A stretch of DNA of 51,464 nucleotides from Clostridia bacterium. Lineage in GTDB: Bacteria > Bacillota > Clostridia > Oscillospirales > UBA644. Shown here piece by piece: positions 8,689-16,568 of this stretch. The position numbers and the translations under genes are program-made. The notes below the pieces were generated by a model. That model was given only the letters and a program-made list of their open reading frames with translations, was not told the DNA's origin and did not search any database. Every line of letters begins with the position of its first letter. The stretch's first letter is position 1. The stretch lies in contig JAGASR010000010.1 of assembly GCA_017621705.1 (NCBI GenBank), positions 1 to 51,464 on the forward strand. Reading direction: 5' to 3'.

Positions 8689-9270
8689 ATGGGTCTTGAT
8701 TTTTGGATTTTATATCTTCTGGCTGTAAATGCAGCCGGTTTCCTTCTTTTTGCGCTCAGCACGCTGATACGTAAGAAGACTGCCAATATCCGCATAGATT
8801 TTCTCTGGATGATCGCTGCTCTTCTCGGCGGCTCTGTCGGCACGCTTATATCAATGCTTATATTCAATCGGAAAGCCGAGAAAGATAATATGATGTCGAA
8901 AGTCTTTTTATCGTGCGTTGTTGTCGTGCAGGCGGTCGTTGTGCTTTTCGTTAACGGTTTTCATCGTCCGGAGCTGAATTTCGATATTATCGACTTCTTT
9001 TCTTCGAATAAGTTTTTGATAATTTATCTTATTGCGATCAATATTTTGACGTTTACAGTCTTTGCGATCGATAAATATAAGGCAGTAAAAGAAAAATCAA
9101 GAGTACGTATTGTGACTCTTCTTTCGCTCTCATTTTTCGGCGGCGCTGTCGGTGGGCTTGCGGCGATGTATATTTTCCGTCATAAAACAAAAGTAAATTA
9201 TTTTACGGTAGGTCTTCCCCTGATGATAATAACTCATCTTATACTGATCTTATATATCATGAATATATAA
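8689..9270 (+). CDS. Membrane protein with two tandem DUF1294 domains
   Basis: About 193 residues. The N-terminal half (ILYLLAVNAAGFLLF ... GGSVGTLISMLIFNRKAEK) and the C-terminal half (IIYLIAINILTFTVFAIDKYKA ... GGAVGGLAAMYIFRHKTK) are two copies of the DUF1294 pattern, each with two membrane helices, separated by one or two additional helices. DUF1294 function is unknown. Only the C-terminal copy keeps the usual AIDKYKA and FRHKTK motifs; the first is degenerate. The ATG at 8689 is preferred; the frame opens upstream from a TTG inside the GDPD gene. A terminator follows. Confidence 0.75.
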   Translation: MGLDFWILYLLAVNAAGFLLFALSTLIRKKTANIRIDFLWMIAALLGGSVGTLISMLIFNRKAEKDNMMSKVFLSCVVVVQAVVVLFVNGFHRPELNFDIIDFFSSNKFLIIYLIAINILTFTVFAIDKYKAVKEKSRVRIVTLLSLSFFGGAVGGLAAMYIFRHKTKVNYFTVGLPLMIITHLILILYIMNI

Positions 9271-9275
9271 AAATA

Positions 9276-9308
9276 ACAGCAATGTTTTTACGCATTGCTG
9301 TCTTTTTT
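9276..9308. terminator. Rho-independent terminator
   Basis: Stem ACAGCAATG / CATTGCTGT followed by CTTTTTT. It ends the MFS-GDPD-DUF1294 unit, and an A-rich left flank lets it serve the convergent nad operon too. Confidence 0.82.
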
Positions 9309-9819
9309 ATATTCTCGGAGCTATATATCCGCGGTCTTTAAGGAGCTTTTCTATTTTATCCAGAACCTCTTCAGATTCCGCCCTTATCGTATGGTAATGG
9401 TATCCGCCTGTTATATTCATGAGTTCGGTCGATTTTCCGCTTCGGACACCTTCGATAAACTGTTTTACATGCATAGGCGAAAAGATATTCAGACTTGCAT
9501 TTATCTTTCCGTATACTTTATGCCAGACAAAAACGTCGACGACTGTGCCTCCGTTTTCAACGATGAGCGTCAGTTCGTCTTCCGTCTGTTCTGTTGTATG
9601 GCGTAATTTCAGTACACGTTCCGCAAGCGGGGTGCCGTTTATTACATATCCGTAATGGGTCGAAATTATTTCAACTCCCGATGCTCTCAAAACTGATATA
9701 TCCTGAACTATTATTTGTCTCGAAACTTCGAATTTCTCCGAGAGAGTACCGCCCGCAACGGGTTTTTTCTCTTCCAATAAAAGGTTAACGATCGCTTTTC
9801 TTCTCTCGTCAGCTTTCAT
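9307..9819 (-). CDS. niaR: NiaR transcriptional repressor of NAD biosynthesis
   Basis: A 170-residue NiaR (YrxA) family regulator: an N-terminal HTH_11 winged helix (about 1-60, with GTLSEKFEVSRQIIVQDISVLRASG) and a C-terminal 3H domain (about 80-170) whose conserved His residues are visible in SPMHVKQF and GGYHYHTIRA. In the family, nicotinic acid or nicotinamide is the co-repressor. It is the last gene of nadA-nadB-nadC-niaR, 12 bp after nadC, so the operon is probably autoregulated. Candidate operator repeats lie at the nadA promoter. The GGAGAT site before ATG supports this start. Confidence 0.92.
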   Translation of the reverse strand: MKADERRKAIVNLLLEEKKPVAGGTLSEKFEVSRQIIVQDISVLRASGVEIISTHYGYVINGTPLAERVLKLRHTTEQTEDELTLIVENGGTVVDVFVWHKVYGKINASLNIFSPMHVKQFIEGVRSGKSTELMNITGGYHYHTIRAESEEVLDKIEKLLKDRGYIAPRI

Positions 9820-9831
9820 ATGAGATCTCCT

Positions 9832-10683
9832 TTATATTGCGTGAAGATTTTTAAGAGAAAGGTCAAGTATCGGTGCGGAGTGCGTGAGCGCGCCGCTGGA
9901 AATGTAGTCAACGCCGATATCTGTAAGACGTGCGATGTTTTCTTTCGTAACATTACCGCTGCATTCCGTTTCAGCTTTGCTTGCAGTCATTTCAACAGCT
10001 TTTTTCATATCCTCAACGGACATATTATCGAGCATTATGATATCTGCGCCTGCTTCGATTGCTTCTTTTAACATTTCAAGATTTTCAACTTCGATCTCGA
10101 TCTTTCTTACAAACGGAGCGTATTCTTTTGCCATTTCAACAGCCTGCTTAACACCGCCTGCGGCACCTATATGGTTATCTTTGAGAAGGATGCCGTCGCT
10201 GAGGTTGTATCTGTGGTTGTTTCCGCCGCCGACTTTAACTGCATATTTTTCAAAAATACGCATATTCGGGGTCGTTTTACGGGTGTCGAGAAGTTTTGTC
10301 TTTGTGCCTTTCAAAAGATCGGCAATGGAGCGGGTATATGTTGCAATGCCGCTCATTCTCTGCAAAAAGTTGAGAGCAGTACGCTCACCCGAAAGCAGAA
10401 CACGGATGTCTCCAACGATAACACCGAGCTTCTCGCCTTTTTTGACTTCGTCGCCGTCTTTGCAATAGAATGTCGTTTCGGTCTTTTCGTCAAGCAGTTC
10501 AAAAACTCTCTTGAAAACGTCGAGACCTGCAATAACGCCGTCTTCTTTACAGATAAGTTCGACCTGACCTTTCTGGTAATGAGGCATTACGGAGTTTGTG
10601 GTTATATCTTCGCTTGTTATATCTTCTCTGAGTGCGCTTAGGATAAGTTCGTCCGCAGTCATTTTCATGGTAATATTATTCAT
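9832..10683 (-). CDS. nadC: Nicotinate-nucleotide pyrophosphorylase (carboxylating)
   Basis: Quinolinate phosphoribosyltransferase converts quinolinate plus PRPP to nicotinate mononucleotide with loss of CO2, the third step of de novo NAD synthesis. Family landmarks: LREDITSEDITTNSV near the N-terminus, GERTALNFLQRMSGIATYTR, DTRKTTPNMR, KVGGGNNHRYNLSDGILLKDNH and a late IMLDNMS. The product is about 283 residues, normal for the family. The chosen ATG (10683) has AAAGGAAAG 9 nt upstream and overlaps the nadB stop by 8 nt; an upstream ATG at 10710 would overlap nadB further and is unlikely. Confidence 0.95.
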   Translation of the reverse strand: MNNITMKMTADELILSALREDITSEDITTNSVMPHYQKGQVELICKEDGVIAGLDVFKRVFELLDEKTETTFYCKDGDEVKKGEKLGVIVGDIRVLLSGERTALNFLQRMSGIATYTRSIADLLKGTKTKLLDTRKTTPNMRIFEKYAVKVGGGNNHRYNLSDGILLKDNHIGAAGGVKQAVEMAKEYAPFVRKIEIEVENLEMLKEAIEAGADIIMLDNMSVEDMKKAVEMTASKAETECSGNVTKENIARLTDIGVDYISSGALTHSAPILDLSLKNLHAI

Positions 10684-11950
10684 GGCTTTTTCTTTCCTTT
10701 TCAATAGCATTTAAAACTGATTCTTTATATTTTTCCTTGTATCCGTCATACTGTTCTTTGTCGATATCGATTTTCGGTCTTTCTGCTAACGGCAGATAAT
10801 TTGCAGTGATATCGGTTGCCGCGCGTTTTGCAAAAACAAGGCTTTCCAGAAGTGAATTGCTTGCAAGACGGTTCTTTCCGTGAACTCCGTTGCATGCCGT
10901 TTCTCCGACTGCGTAAAGTCTGTCCATTGATGTTTTACTGCTTCTATCGACATCTATACCGCCCATAAAATAATGCTGAGACGGAACCACGGGTATCGGT
11001 TCCTTTGTTACATCATAGCCCTCTTCGAGACAATGCTGATAGATATTCGGGAAATGCGATTTGATTTCTTCTTCGGGTATCGGTGCAAGAGAGAGCCAGA
11101 CATGCTCCGTACCTTCTTTTTTCATCTCATCAAATATAGCGTTTGCAACAACGTCTCTCGGCAAAAGTTCATTTATAAATCTTTCGCCTTTCGAGTTGAG
11201 AAGAATAGCGCCTTCACCCCTTACAGACTCCGAGATTAGAAATTCTCTGCCGTGTTTTTTTGTGTATAAAGTTGTGGGATGGATCTGAATATAGTCTATA
11301 TGCTGAAGCTTTATTCCGTATTTCAAAGCTATTGCAAGGGCATCACCCGTAAGATGACGATAATTCGTTGAATGCTTGAACAGACCGCCTATGCCCCCTG
11401 TCGCAAAAACCGTATAATCCGCTGAAATAGAGGAATAGTTGTCATCTTTATCGTGACCGATTATGCCTTTACACTCTTTACCGTCGCATATAATATCGAC
11501 CATTGTGTAATTTTCTATAAGAGTTATGTTTTTACGGTTGATCGCCGTTTCAAGAAGATGTGAGGTGATCTCCTTGCCCGTTTCATCCTCATGGAAAAGA
11601 ATTCTCGGTCTTGAATGTGCTCCCTCACGGGTATACGTAAATGTGTCTCCGTCTTTTTCAAACTGTACACCGAAAGACACGAGATCTCCGATGACTTCCT
11701 GCGAAGAACGAATCATTATCTCGACGGAGTCGGGATTGTTTTCGTAATGTCCGGCTTTCATCGTGTCTTCAAAAAATGCGTTGAAATCCGATTCGTCTCT
11801 TAAAACACATATGCCGCCCTGCGCAAGAAAAGAGTCGCTTTTAGGCGCTTCGTTTTTAGTTACAATAATAATTTTTTTATCTTCCGGAAGATTGAGAGCG
11901 CAGTATAATCCCGCAACTCCGCAACCTACAATCAAAACATCGCAGTTCAT
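10676..11950 (-). CDS. nadB: L-aspartate oxidase
   Basis: FAD enzyme that oxidises L-aspartate to iminoaspartate for quinolinate formation. The start at 11950 (MNCDVLIVGCGVAGLYC) places the GxGxxG dinucleotide fold at the N-terminus and lies 1 nt after the nadA stop. A longer frame reaching 12064 only overlaps nadA. Further landmarks: DSFLAQGGICV, EGAHSRPRILFHEDETGKEI, DYIQIHPTTL, SESVRGEGAILLN and GVHGKNRLASNSLLES. At about 424 residues it lacks much of the C-terminal helical domain of the ~530-residue E. coli enzyme, a short form also known in clostridia. Confidence 0.94.
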   Translation of the reverse strand: MNCDVLIVGCGVAGLYCALNLPEDKKIIIVTKNEAPKSDSFLAQGGICVLRDESDFNAFFEDTMKAGHYENNPDSVEIMIRSSQEVIGDLVSFGVQFEKDGDTFTYTREGAHSRPRILFHEDETGKEITSHLLETAINRKNITLIENYTMVDIICDGKECKGIIGHDKDDNYSSISADYTVFATGGIGGLFKHSTNYRHLTGDALAIALKYGIKLQHIDYIQIHPTTLYTKKHGREFLISESVRGEGAILLNSKGERFINELLPRDVVANAIFDEMKKEGTEHVWLSLAPIPEEEIKSHFPNIYQHCLEEGYDVTKEPIPVVPSQHYFMGGIDVDRSSKTSMDRLYAVGETACNGVHGKNRLASNSLLESLVFAKRAATDITANYLPLAERPKIDIDKEQYDGYKEKYKESVLNAIEKERKSHE

Positions 11951-11951
11951 T

Positions 11952-12851
11952 TTATTTCGCAATCTCCAACATTCTTTCGAGGGGTATGAGCGCTTTTTTA
12001 CGCAATTCCTCGTCAACTTCAACAACACGGTCTTCTTTTTCCAGAACCGAAAGGATATTTTCAAGGGTGTTAAGCTTCATATCTTTACAGCATGGACGCG
12101 GGTTCGGGAAATAAAATTTCTTTTCGGGATTATCTGTCGTAAGTTTGAAATTGACTCCGTCTTCCGTACAGATAATGAATTCTCCGCAGTCACTGTCTTT
12201 TGCGTATTTGATAATATCCGCAGTGCTTCCGATATAATCCGAAATATCAAGAATTTCTTTTTCGCATTCGGGGTGGGTGAGGATCTGTGCTTTCGGATGC
12301 TTTGCTTTTTCCGCAAAAACATGCTCTTTTTCGATCTTTGCATGGATGGGGCAGCAGCCGTCGTTGAGTATAATATTTTTCTCGGGTACCTGTTCTGCAA
12401 CGAAAGCCCCGAGATTTTTATCGGGTATAAAGAAAATATTTTTATTCGGGAGTGCTTTCACTATTTTTACGGCATTTGACGACGTTACGCAGACATCGCT
12501 CTTGCTCTTGAGTTCTGCCGTTGAGTTGATGTAGCAAACGACTGCGAGATCTTCGTATTTTGCTCTCATTTCGTCGATTATTCCCTGCTTTACCATGTGT
12601 GCCATCGCGCAGTCTGCGGTAAGGTCGGGCATAAGTACTTTCTTTTCGGGATTGAGGATCTTTGCGCTTTCACCCATAAATGAAACGCCGCAGAATAAAA
12701 TTATATCCGCATCGCTGTTCTTTGCCGCCTTTGCAAGATAAAATGAATCTCCGATATAGTCGGCGATCTGCTGAACTTCGTCAGGCGCATAATAATGAGC
12801 AAGAATAACGGCGTTTTTTTCTTTCTTCAGTTGTTCGATCTGTTTTTTCAT
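11952..12851 (-). CDS. nadA: Quinolinate synthase
   Basis: Condenses iminoaspartate with dihydroxyacetone phosphate to quinolinate using a 4Fe-4S cluster. Motifs seen: VILAHYYAPDEVQQIADYIGDS, LFCGVSFMGESAKIL, CYINSTAELKS with VTSSNAV, HPECE and RPCCKDM; these contain the three cluster Cys residues of the family. The product is about 299 residues. The ATG at 12851 has AAAAGG upstream; the longer frame from 12935 would begin inside the promoter. First gene of the nad operon, with a consensus promoter 31 bp upstream. Confidence 0.95.
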   Translation of the reverse strand: MKKQIEQLKKEKNAVILAHYYAPDEVQQIADYIGDSFYLAKAAKNSDADIILFCGVSFMGESAKILNPEKKVLMPDLTADCAMAHMVKQGIIDEMRAKYEDLAVVCYINSTAELKSKSDVCVTSSNAVKIVKALPNKNIFFIPDKNLGAFVAEQVPEKNIILNDGCCPIHAKIEKEHVFAEKAKHPKAQILTHPECEKEILDISDYIGSTADIIKYAKDSDCGEFIICTEDGVNFKLTTDNPEKKFYFPNPRPCCKDMKLNTLENILSVLEKEDRVVEVDEELRKKALIPLERMLEIAK

Positions 12852-12888
12852 AGTTGCCTTTTCTTCTTTTTCTTTGATAACTTGACAA

Positions 12889-12942
12889 ATTATATCACCG
12901 CATTTTACATATGTCAATACATCTGTAAACCTCATTTGTAAA
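12889..12942 (-). promoter_or_regulatory. nadA promoter with candidate NiaR operator repeats
   Basis: Minus-strand TTGACA (12912-12917) and TATAAT (12889-12894) are 17 bp apart. The -35 lies inside an inverted repeat TTTACA-N14-TGTAAA (12904-12929), and another TGTAAA half-site is at 12937-12942. Because niaR is in the operon, these are plausible NiaR sites; this is inference, as I have not matched them to a published motif. Confidence 0.7.
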
Positions 12943-13008
12943 TAACATTAAAAAAACACATTTAACAATATCTTCAAAAACAAAGCGTATTTATATTCCG
13001 GTTTTTTA

Positions 13009-13037
13009 TTGCAAAACGTGTCGCTTTGTGGTATATT
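13009..13037 (+). promoter_or_regulatory. msrA promoter
   Basis: TTGCAA (13009-13014), 17-bp spacer, TATATT (13032-13037). Downstream in the leader are an inverted repeat TTGACA-N15-TGTCAA (13042-13068) and a TTACATGTAA palindrome (13080-13089) just before the ribosome binding site; either may be regulatory. Confidence 0.6.
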
Positions 13038-13104
13038 TATATTGACAGATTATTCTGAACTATGTCAAGTAAAACAGCTTTACATGTAATAAAGGGGAGA
13101 TAAT

Positions 13105-13611
13105 ATGACTTACGAATCGGCATTTTTCGCAGGCGGTTGCTTTTGGTGCATAACTCCGACTTTCAAAGAGACAGACGGTGTTATAGATGTCATCAGCGGT
13201 TATTCCGGCGGCGACGAAAAAGATCCCGAGTATCTTGATGTAAAACTGCAAAAGACCGGGCACCGCGAAGCCGTAAGAATCGATTATTCACCGCAAACCG
13301 TTGATTTTTCCGAGCTTCTCGATATTTTCCTTAACGGGGTCGATCCTTTCGATGCAGGCGGACAGTTTATCGATCGTGGTCATTCGTATACTCTCGCAGT
13401 CTTTTATCTTAATGACAAGCAGAAAAATATTGCCGAAAATAAGATAAGGGAGCTTGAAAAATCTTCCGGAAAAGAAGTCTTTATAAGTGTCGAACCGTAT
13501 AAAAATTTCTATCCCGCAGAGGAAGAACATCAGGATTATTATCTCAAACATCCCGAAGAGTTTGAAAAAGAACTTATAGAATCAGGCAGAAAAAAACCGA
13601 ACATTGTGTAA
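13105..13611 (+). CDS. msrA: Peptide-methionine (S)-S-oxide reductase MsrA
   Basis: Reduces methionine-S-sulfoxide in proteins. The catalytic FFAGGCFWC motif is at residues 6-14, with the nucleophilic Cys at 11 and a second Cys at 14. GYSGG, the GHREAVRIDYSP region and the C-terminal YKNFYPAEEEHQDYY block complete the MsrA domain. At 168 residues it is a stand-alone MsrA without a fused MsrB. A strong AAAGGGGAG site lies 7 nt before ATG. It is a single-gene unit with its own promoter. Confidence 0.95.
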   Translation: MTYESAFFAGGCFWCITPTFKETDGVIDVISGYSGGDEKDPEYLDVKLQKTGHREAVRIDYSPQTVDFSELLDIFLNGVDPFDAGGQFIDRGHSYTLAVFYLNDKQKNIAENKIRELEKSSGKEVFISVEPYKNFYPAEEEHQDYYLKHPEEFEKELIESGRKKPNIV

Positions 13612-13649
13612 AGTCTATCCGCATTACACTTTAAAACAAAAATCAAAAA

Positions 13650-13683
13650 TATGTCTTGAAAAGACATAAAATTATGATATAAT
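13650..13683 (+). promoter_or_regulatory. MATE-nitroreductase promoter with overlapping operator-like dyad
   Basis: TTGAAA (13656-13661), 16-bp spacer, TATAAT (13678-13683). A perfect inverted repeat TATGTCTT-GAA-AAGACATA (13650-13668) covers the whole -35 box, as expected for a repressor site. Confidence 0.68.
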
Positions 13684-13716
13684 ATTTTAAATAAAAAATA
13701 ATGAAGGTATGAAAAA

Positions 13717-15093
13717 ATGGCAAAATCAAATAATTCAATTCTTCAGGGACCGCTGTTTTTAAATATCGTTACATATACGATCCCGATCATTCTCACGAGT
13801 GTTCTCCAGCTTTTGTTCAATGCGGCGGACCTTGTCATTGTCGGCAGATTCTGCGGAAGCGTTTCTGTTGCGGCTGTAGGTGCCACGGGTTCGATAACTA
13901 ACCTTATCGTCAATCTTTTTATCGGGCTTTCTGTCGGTGCAGGTGTTGCCGTTGCAAGAGCCTACGGCAGTAAAGACGATGTAATGGTACACAGGACCGT
14001 CCATACCGCTATTCCGACTGCTATTGTCGGCGGTATAGTTCTTACTTTTGTCGGAGTTCTTTTTTCCGAAGATTTCCTTCGTATGATGGATACCCCCGAA
14101 AATGTTCTCGAGCTTTCGGCTGTCTATATGAAGATCTATTTCGGCGGTATCGTCTTCTCGATGGTCTATAACTTCTGTTCGTCGATCCTCCGTGCGGTCG
14201 GTGACACAAAAAGCCCGTTGATCTTCCTTTCTATCGCAGGTGTCGTAAACGTTGTTTTAAACGTTTTCTTCGTTACCATATTTCATATGAACGTTGCGGG
14301 CGTTGCTCTTGCAACCATTATTTCTCAGGCTGTTTCCGCTGTTCTCGTCGTAATAGCCCTTATGCGCAGGACAGATGCTAGCAAACTAGTCCTTTCAAAA
14401 CTGCGCTTTTATAAACGCCAGCTTCTTCTTATCATTCAGATCGGTTTGCCCGCAGGTATTCAGAGTTCGCTTTTCTCTATCTCAAACGTTATTATTCAGT
14501 CCTCGATCAACTCTTTCGGCGATGTTTTCATGTCAGGCAATGCCGCTGCAGGCAATATCGAAGGCTTTGTTTACGTTTGTCTCAATGCTTTCTATCAGAC
14601 CACCGTCAATTTCGTCGGTCAGAACTCCGGCGCAAGACAGTATAAGAGAGTCGCAAAAATCGTCTGGATGTGCGCCGCTTCCGTTACGGTCGTCGGCATG
14701 CTGACAGGCTTCCTTGCTTATTTCTTCGGCGAACAGCTCCTTTCAATCTATATAACCGACTCTGCGGAGGCTATAACTTACGGTCTTGTCAGACTCGCAT
14801 ATGTAAGCCTGCCGTATTTCCTTTGCGGCCTTATGGAGGTTTCGACAGGTGCTCTTCGAGGTCTGGGTGCATCTCTTACCCCGATGATCATTTCGATCCT
14901 CGGTGTCTGCGGTGTACGTATAACATGGATCTATACGATTTTCCGCATGGAGCAGTTCCATACCCCTGAATGTCTCTATTTTTCATACGTCGTTTCGTGG
15001 ACATTTACCCTTATCGTCCAGTTTATCGCATTTGTTTTCGTTTACCGCAAGCATGTCAGAACGTTCGGTTCTGTGTCCGAAAATAATGAGTAG
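13717..15093 (+). CDS. MATE family efflux transporter
   Basis: A 458-residue membrane protein with about 12 hydrophobic helices arranged as two similar bundles, typical of MATE (MOP superfamily) drug/sodium antiporters. Family cues: NIVTYTIPIILTSVLQLLFNAADLVIVGRF near the N-terminus, SVGAGVAVARAYGSKDD after TM2, and in the second half FVGQNSGARQYKRVAKIVW. Such proteins export cationic drugs or toxic metabolites. A nitroreductase gene follows by 11 bp, suggesting a shared role in detoxifying xenobiotics. The operator-like dyad over its promoter suggests repression by an unidentified regulator. Confidence 0.93.
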   Translation: MAKSNNSILQGPLFLNIVTYTIPIILTSVLQLLFNAADLVIVGRFCGSVSVAAVGATGSITNLIVNLFIGLSVGAGVAVARAYGSKDDVMVHRTVHTAIPTAIVGGIVLTFVGVLFSEDFLRMMDTPENVLELSAVYMKIYFGGIVFSMVYNFCSSILRAVGDTKSPLIFLSIAGVVNVVLNVFFVTIFHMNVAGVALATIISQAVSAVLVVIALMRRTDASKLVLSKLRFYKRQLLLIIQIGLPAGIQSSLFSISNVIIQSSINSFGDVFMSGNAAAGNIEGFVYVCLNAFYQTTVNFVGQNSGARQYKRVAKIVWMCAASVTVVGMLTGFLAYFFGEQLLSIYITDSAEAITYGLVRLAYVSLPYFLCGLMEVSTGALRGLGASLTPMIISILGVCGVRITWIYTIFRMEQFHTPECLYFSYVVSWTFTLIVQFIAFVFVYRKHVRTFGSVSENNE

Positions 15094-15104
15094 GTGAAAC
15101 TATA

Positions 15105-15635
15105 ATGAATTTTACAGATATCGCGCTCAACCGCCAATCTTGCAGAAATTACGATCCTTCGCGCCCCGTGGAGCAGGAAAAGATCGATGCGATCCTTCGC
15201 TCCGCAATTCTTTCTCCCTCTGCCTGTAACGGTCAGCCGTATCATTTTACGGTCTGCAAAAACGATTTTGCAAAGCAGGTCGCTGCGGCAACTATGGGCA
15301 TGGGTATGAATAAATTTGCCGAAAAAGCGCCCGTTATGATCGTTGTTTCCGAAAAACCTTACGTCAAAACCGCCGCTTTCGGCGCAAAACTCAAAGGCAA
15401 CGATTACCGCTCGATCGATATCGGTATCGCCGCTGCGTATCTTACCGCCGAAGCTACGGCGCAGGGGCTCGGAACATGTATTCTCGGTTGGTTTGACGAT
15501 CAAAAAATTCGTTCCATTTGCGGCCTCGATGAACCCGTCCGTCTCGTTATAACGCTCGGCTATGCCGCCGAAAACGATAAACTCCGCGAGAAAAAACGCA
15601 AAGATTTTACTGAACTTGTCACCGTAAAAGAATAA
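15105..15635 (+). CDS. Nitroreductase family protein
   Basis: A 176-residue FMN-dependent nitroreductase-fold protein, probably reducing quinones, nitro compounds or related electrophiles with NAD(P)H. The FMN-binding N-terminal motif NRQSCRNYDPSRPV, the SPSACNGQPYHF segment and the AEATAQGLGTCILGWFDD block match the small nitroreductase group. No ferredoxin domain is attached. It is co-transcribed with the MATE exporter (11-bp gap; GGTGA before ATG). Confidence 0.9.
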   Translation: MNFTDIALNRQSCRNYDPSRPVEQEKIDAILRSAILSPSACNGQPYHFTVCKNDFAKQVAAATMGMGMNKFAEKAPVMIVVSEKPYVKTAAFGAKLKGNDYRSIDIGIAAAYLTAEATAQGLGTCILGWFDDQKIRSICGLDEPVRLVITLGYAAENDKLREKKRKDFTELVTVKE

Positions 15636-15682
15636 TAAAAACTCCGCAGAAATTAATGCGATAGTTTTATAGAAGTATTAAG

Positions 15683-15717
15683 AGCCACTTTTGATGTTGA
15701 TGTCAAAAGTGGCTTTG
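15683..15717 (+). terminator. Hairpin, probable terminator of the MATE-nitroreductase unit
   Basis: Perfect 12-bp stem AGCCACTTTTGA / TCAAAAGTGGCT with an 8-nt loop. Only a short TT-run follows, so termination may be partial. Confidence 0.55.
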
Positions 15718-15731
15718 CGTTGCTTATGGCG

Positions 15732-15760
15732 TTGACTTTTTATATCAACAATGCTATAAT
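15732..15760 (+). promoter_or_regulatory. Promoter of the XRE regulator gene
   Basis: TTGACT (15732-15737), 17-bp spacer, TATAAT (15755-15760) preceded by TGC (extended -10). This gives a leader of about 140 nt before the start codon. A second TATAAT at 15874-15879 lacks a good -35. Confidence 0.7.
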
Positions 15761-15811
15761 TAACTGACAGATAAATAAGAATTTATGGAGCAATGTCCAT
15801 AATTTTATTAG

Positions 15812-15832
15812 TTTGCAACTTTAAGTTGCAAA
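15812..15832. promoter_or_regulatory. Perfect 21-bp hyphenated palindrome, candidate operator
   Basis: TTTGCAACTT, one central T, then AAGTTGCAAA. The dyad is exact and lies between the promoter and the XRE gene, so it is a strong candidate autoregulatory site (inference). Confidence 0.6.
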
Positions 15833-15904
15833 AACGCAAATATAGGTTGGTAGATTTTGTTTTGTCCGTGTTGTATAATTAGTTGTGCAAAGGAGGTAAG
15901 GTAT

Positions 15905-16444
15905 ATGAGCTTTGCAGAAAATCTGAAACAACTAAGAAAAGAGAAACAATTATCGCAGGAGGAGTTAGCGGAGATTCTTGACGTGAGTCGTCAAGCCGTT
16001 TCAAAATGGGAACAAGGAATTGGCTATCCGGAAGTAGAAAAGCTATTGTTGCTTTCAAATAAATTGAGTGTTTCGCTTGACAGCTTAATGGAAACGGAGA
16101 TTGCGCAAAACTCCAATACTCAAAAGCAGAATGTAACAGGAACAATCACGATAACATCACCAATTGAACGTGTAATTGCTACTTGTCATAAGGTTGTGTC
16201 TTCTCAAAAAATGTCCAGTGGAAAATCATCGCCACAGTATGCACTTTTCGGTAAAAGTGAAGGAAACGGATTTTTCGGTGACGAACCAACTACTTTTTTA
16301 GGCTGGTATGCGAACGAAAATGATATTTCAAAAGAAATCATGGAAATTCATGATGCAATTGTTCATGGGATAGCGACATATACTTTGAAGTACAGTGTTC
16401 GAACGAAAAAAAGGTTGCTTGGAATGAAAATAGAATTAGAATAG
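15905..16444 (+). CDS. XRE-family HTH transcriptional regulator
   Basis: About 179 residues. The N-terminal 60 form a Cro/CI-type helix-turn-helix (LKQLRKEKQLSQEELAEILDVSRQAVSKWEQGIGYPEVEKLLLLSNKLSVSLDSLM). The C-terminal part (about 75-179) is a small domain of unknown function, possibly a ligand or interaction module. An excellent AAAGGAGG site precedes ATG at 15905; a longer frame from 15857 has none. The gene looks more AT-rich, with AGA/AAA-type codons, than its neighbours, hinting at acquisition. It probably regulates itself through the palindrome at 15812. Confidence 0.85.
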   Translation: MSFAENLKQLRKEKQLSQEELAEILDVSRQAVSKWEQGIGYPEVEKLLLLSNKLSVSLDSLMETEIAQNSNTQKQNVTGTITITSPIERVIATCHKVVSSQKMSSGKSSPQYALFGKSEGNGFFGDEPTTFLGWYANENDISKEIMEIHDAIVHGIATYTLKYSVRTKKRLLGMKIELE

Positions 16445-16486
16445 CAAGCCGTCAAATTCCAATTTGTCGAACTGAATATAAAATAA

Positions 16487-16517
16487 ACTCCGGAGAAGAA
16501 AACATCTTCTCCGGAGT
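16487..16517 (-). terminator. Strong hairpin terminator of the FAD oxidoreductase gene
   Basis: Perfect 13-bp stem ACTCCGGAGAAGA / TCTTCTCCGGAGT. On the minus strand it is followed by TTTATTTT, 52 bp after the oxidoreductase stop. Confidence 0.8.
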
Positions 16518-16568
16518 AACTTCTTTATAGCTAATTCCCTTTTTCCTGAGGAGTTTTTCGTTATAAGC

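Noticed and set aside
11951..12064. N-terminal extension of nadB to 12064
   Set aside because: It lies entirely inside nadA and precedes the FAD-binding motif by 38 unrelated residues; the start at 11950 is better.
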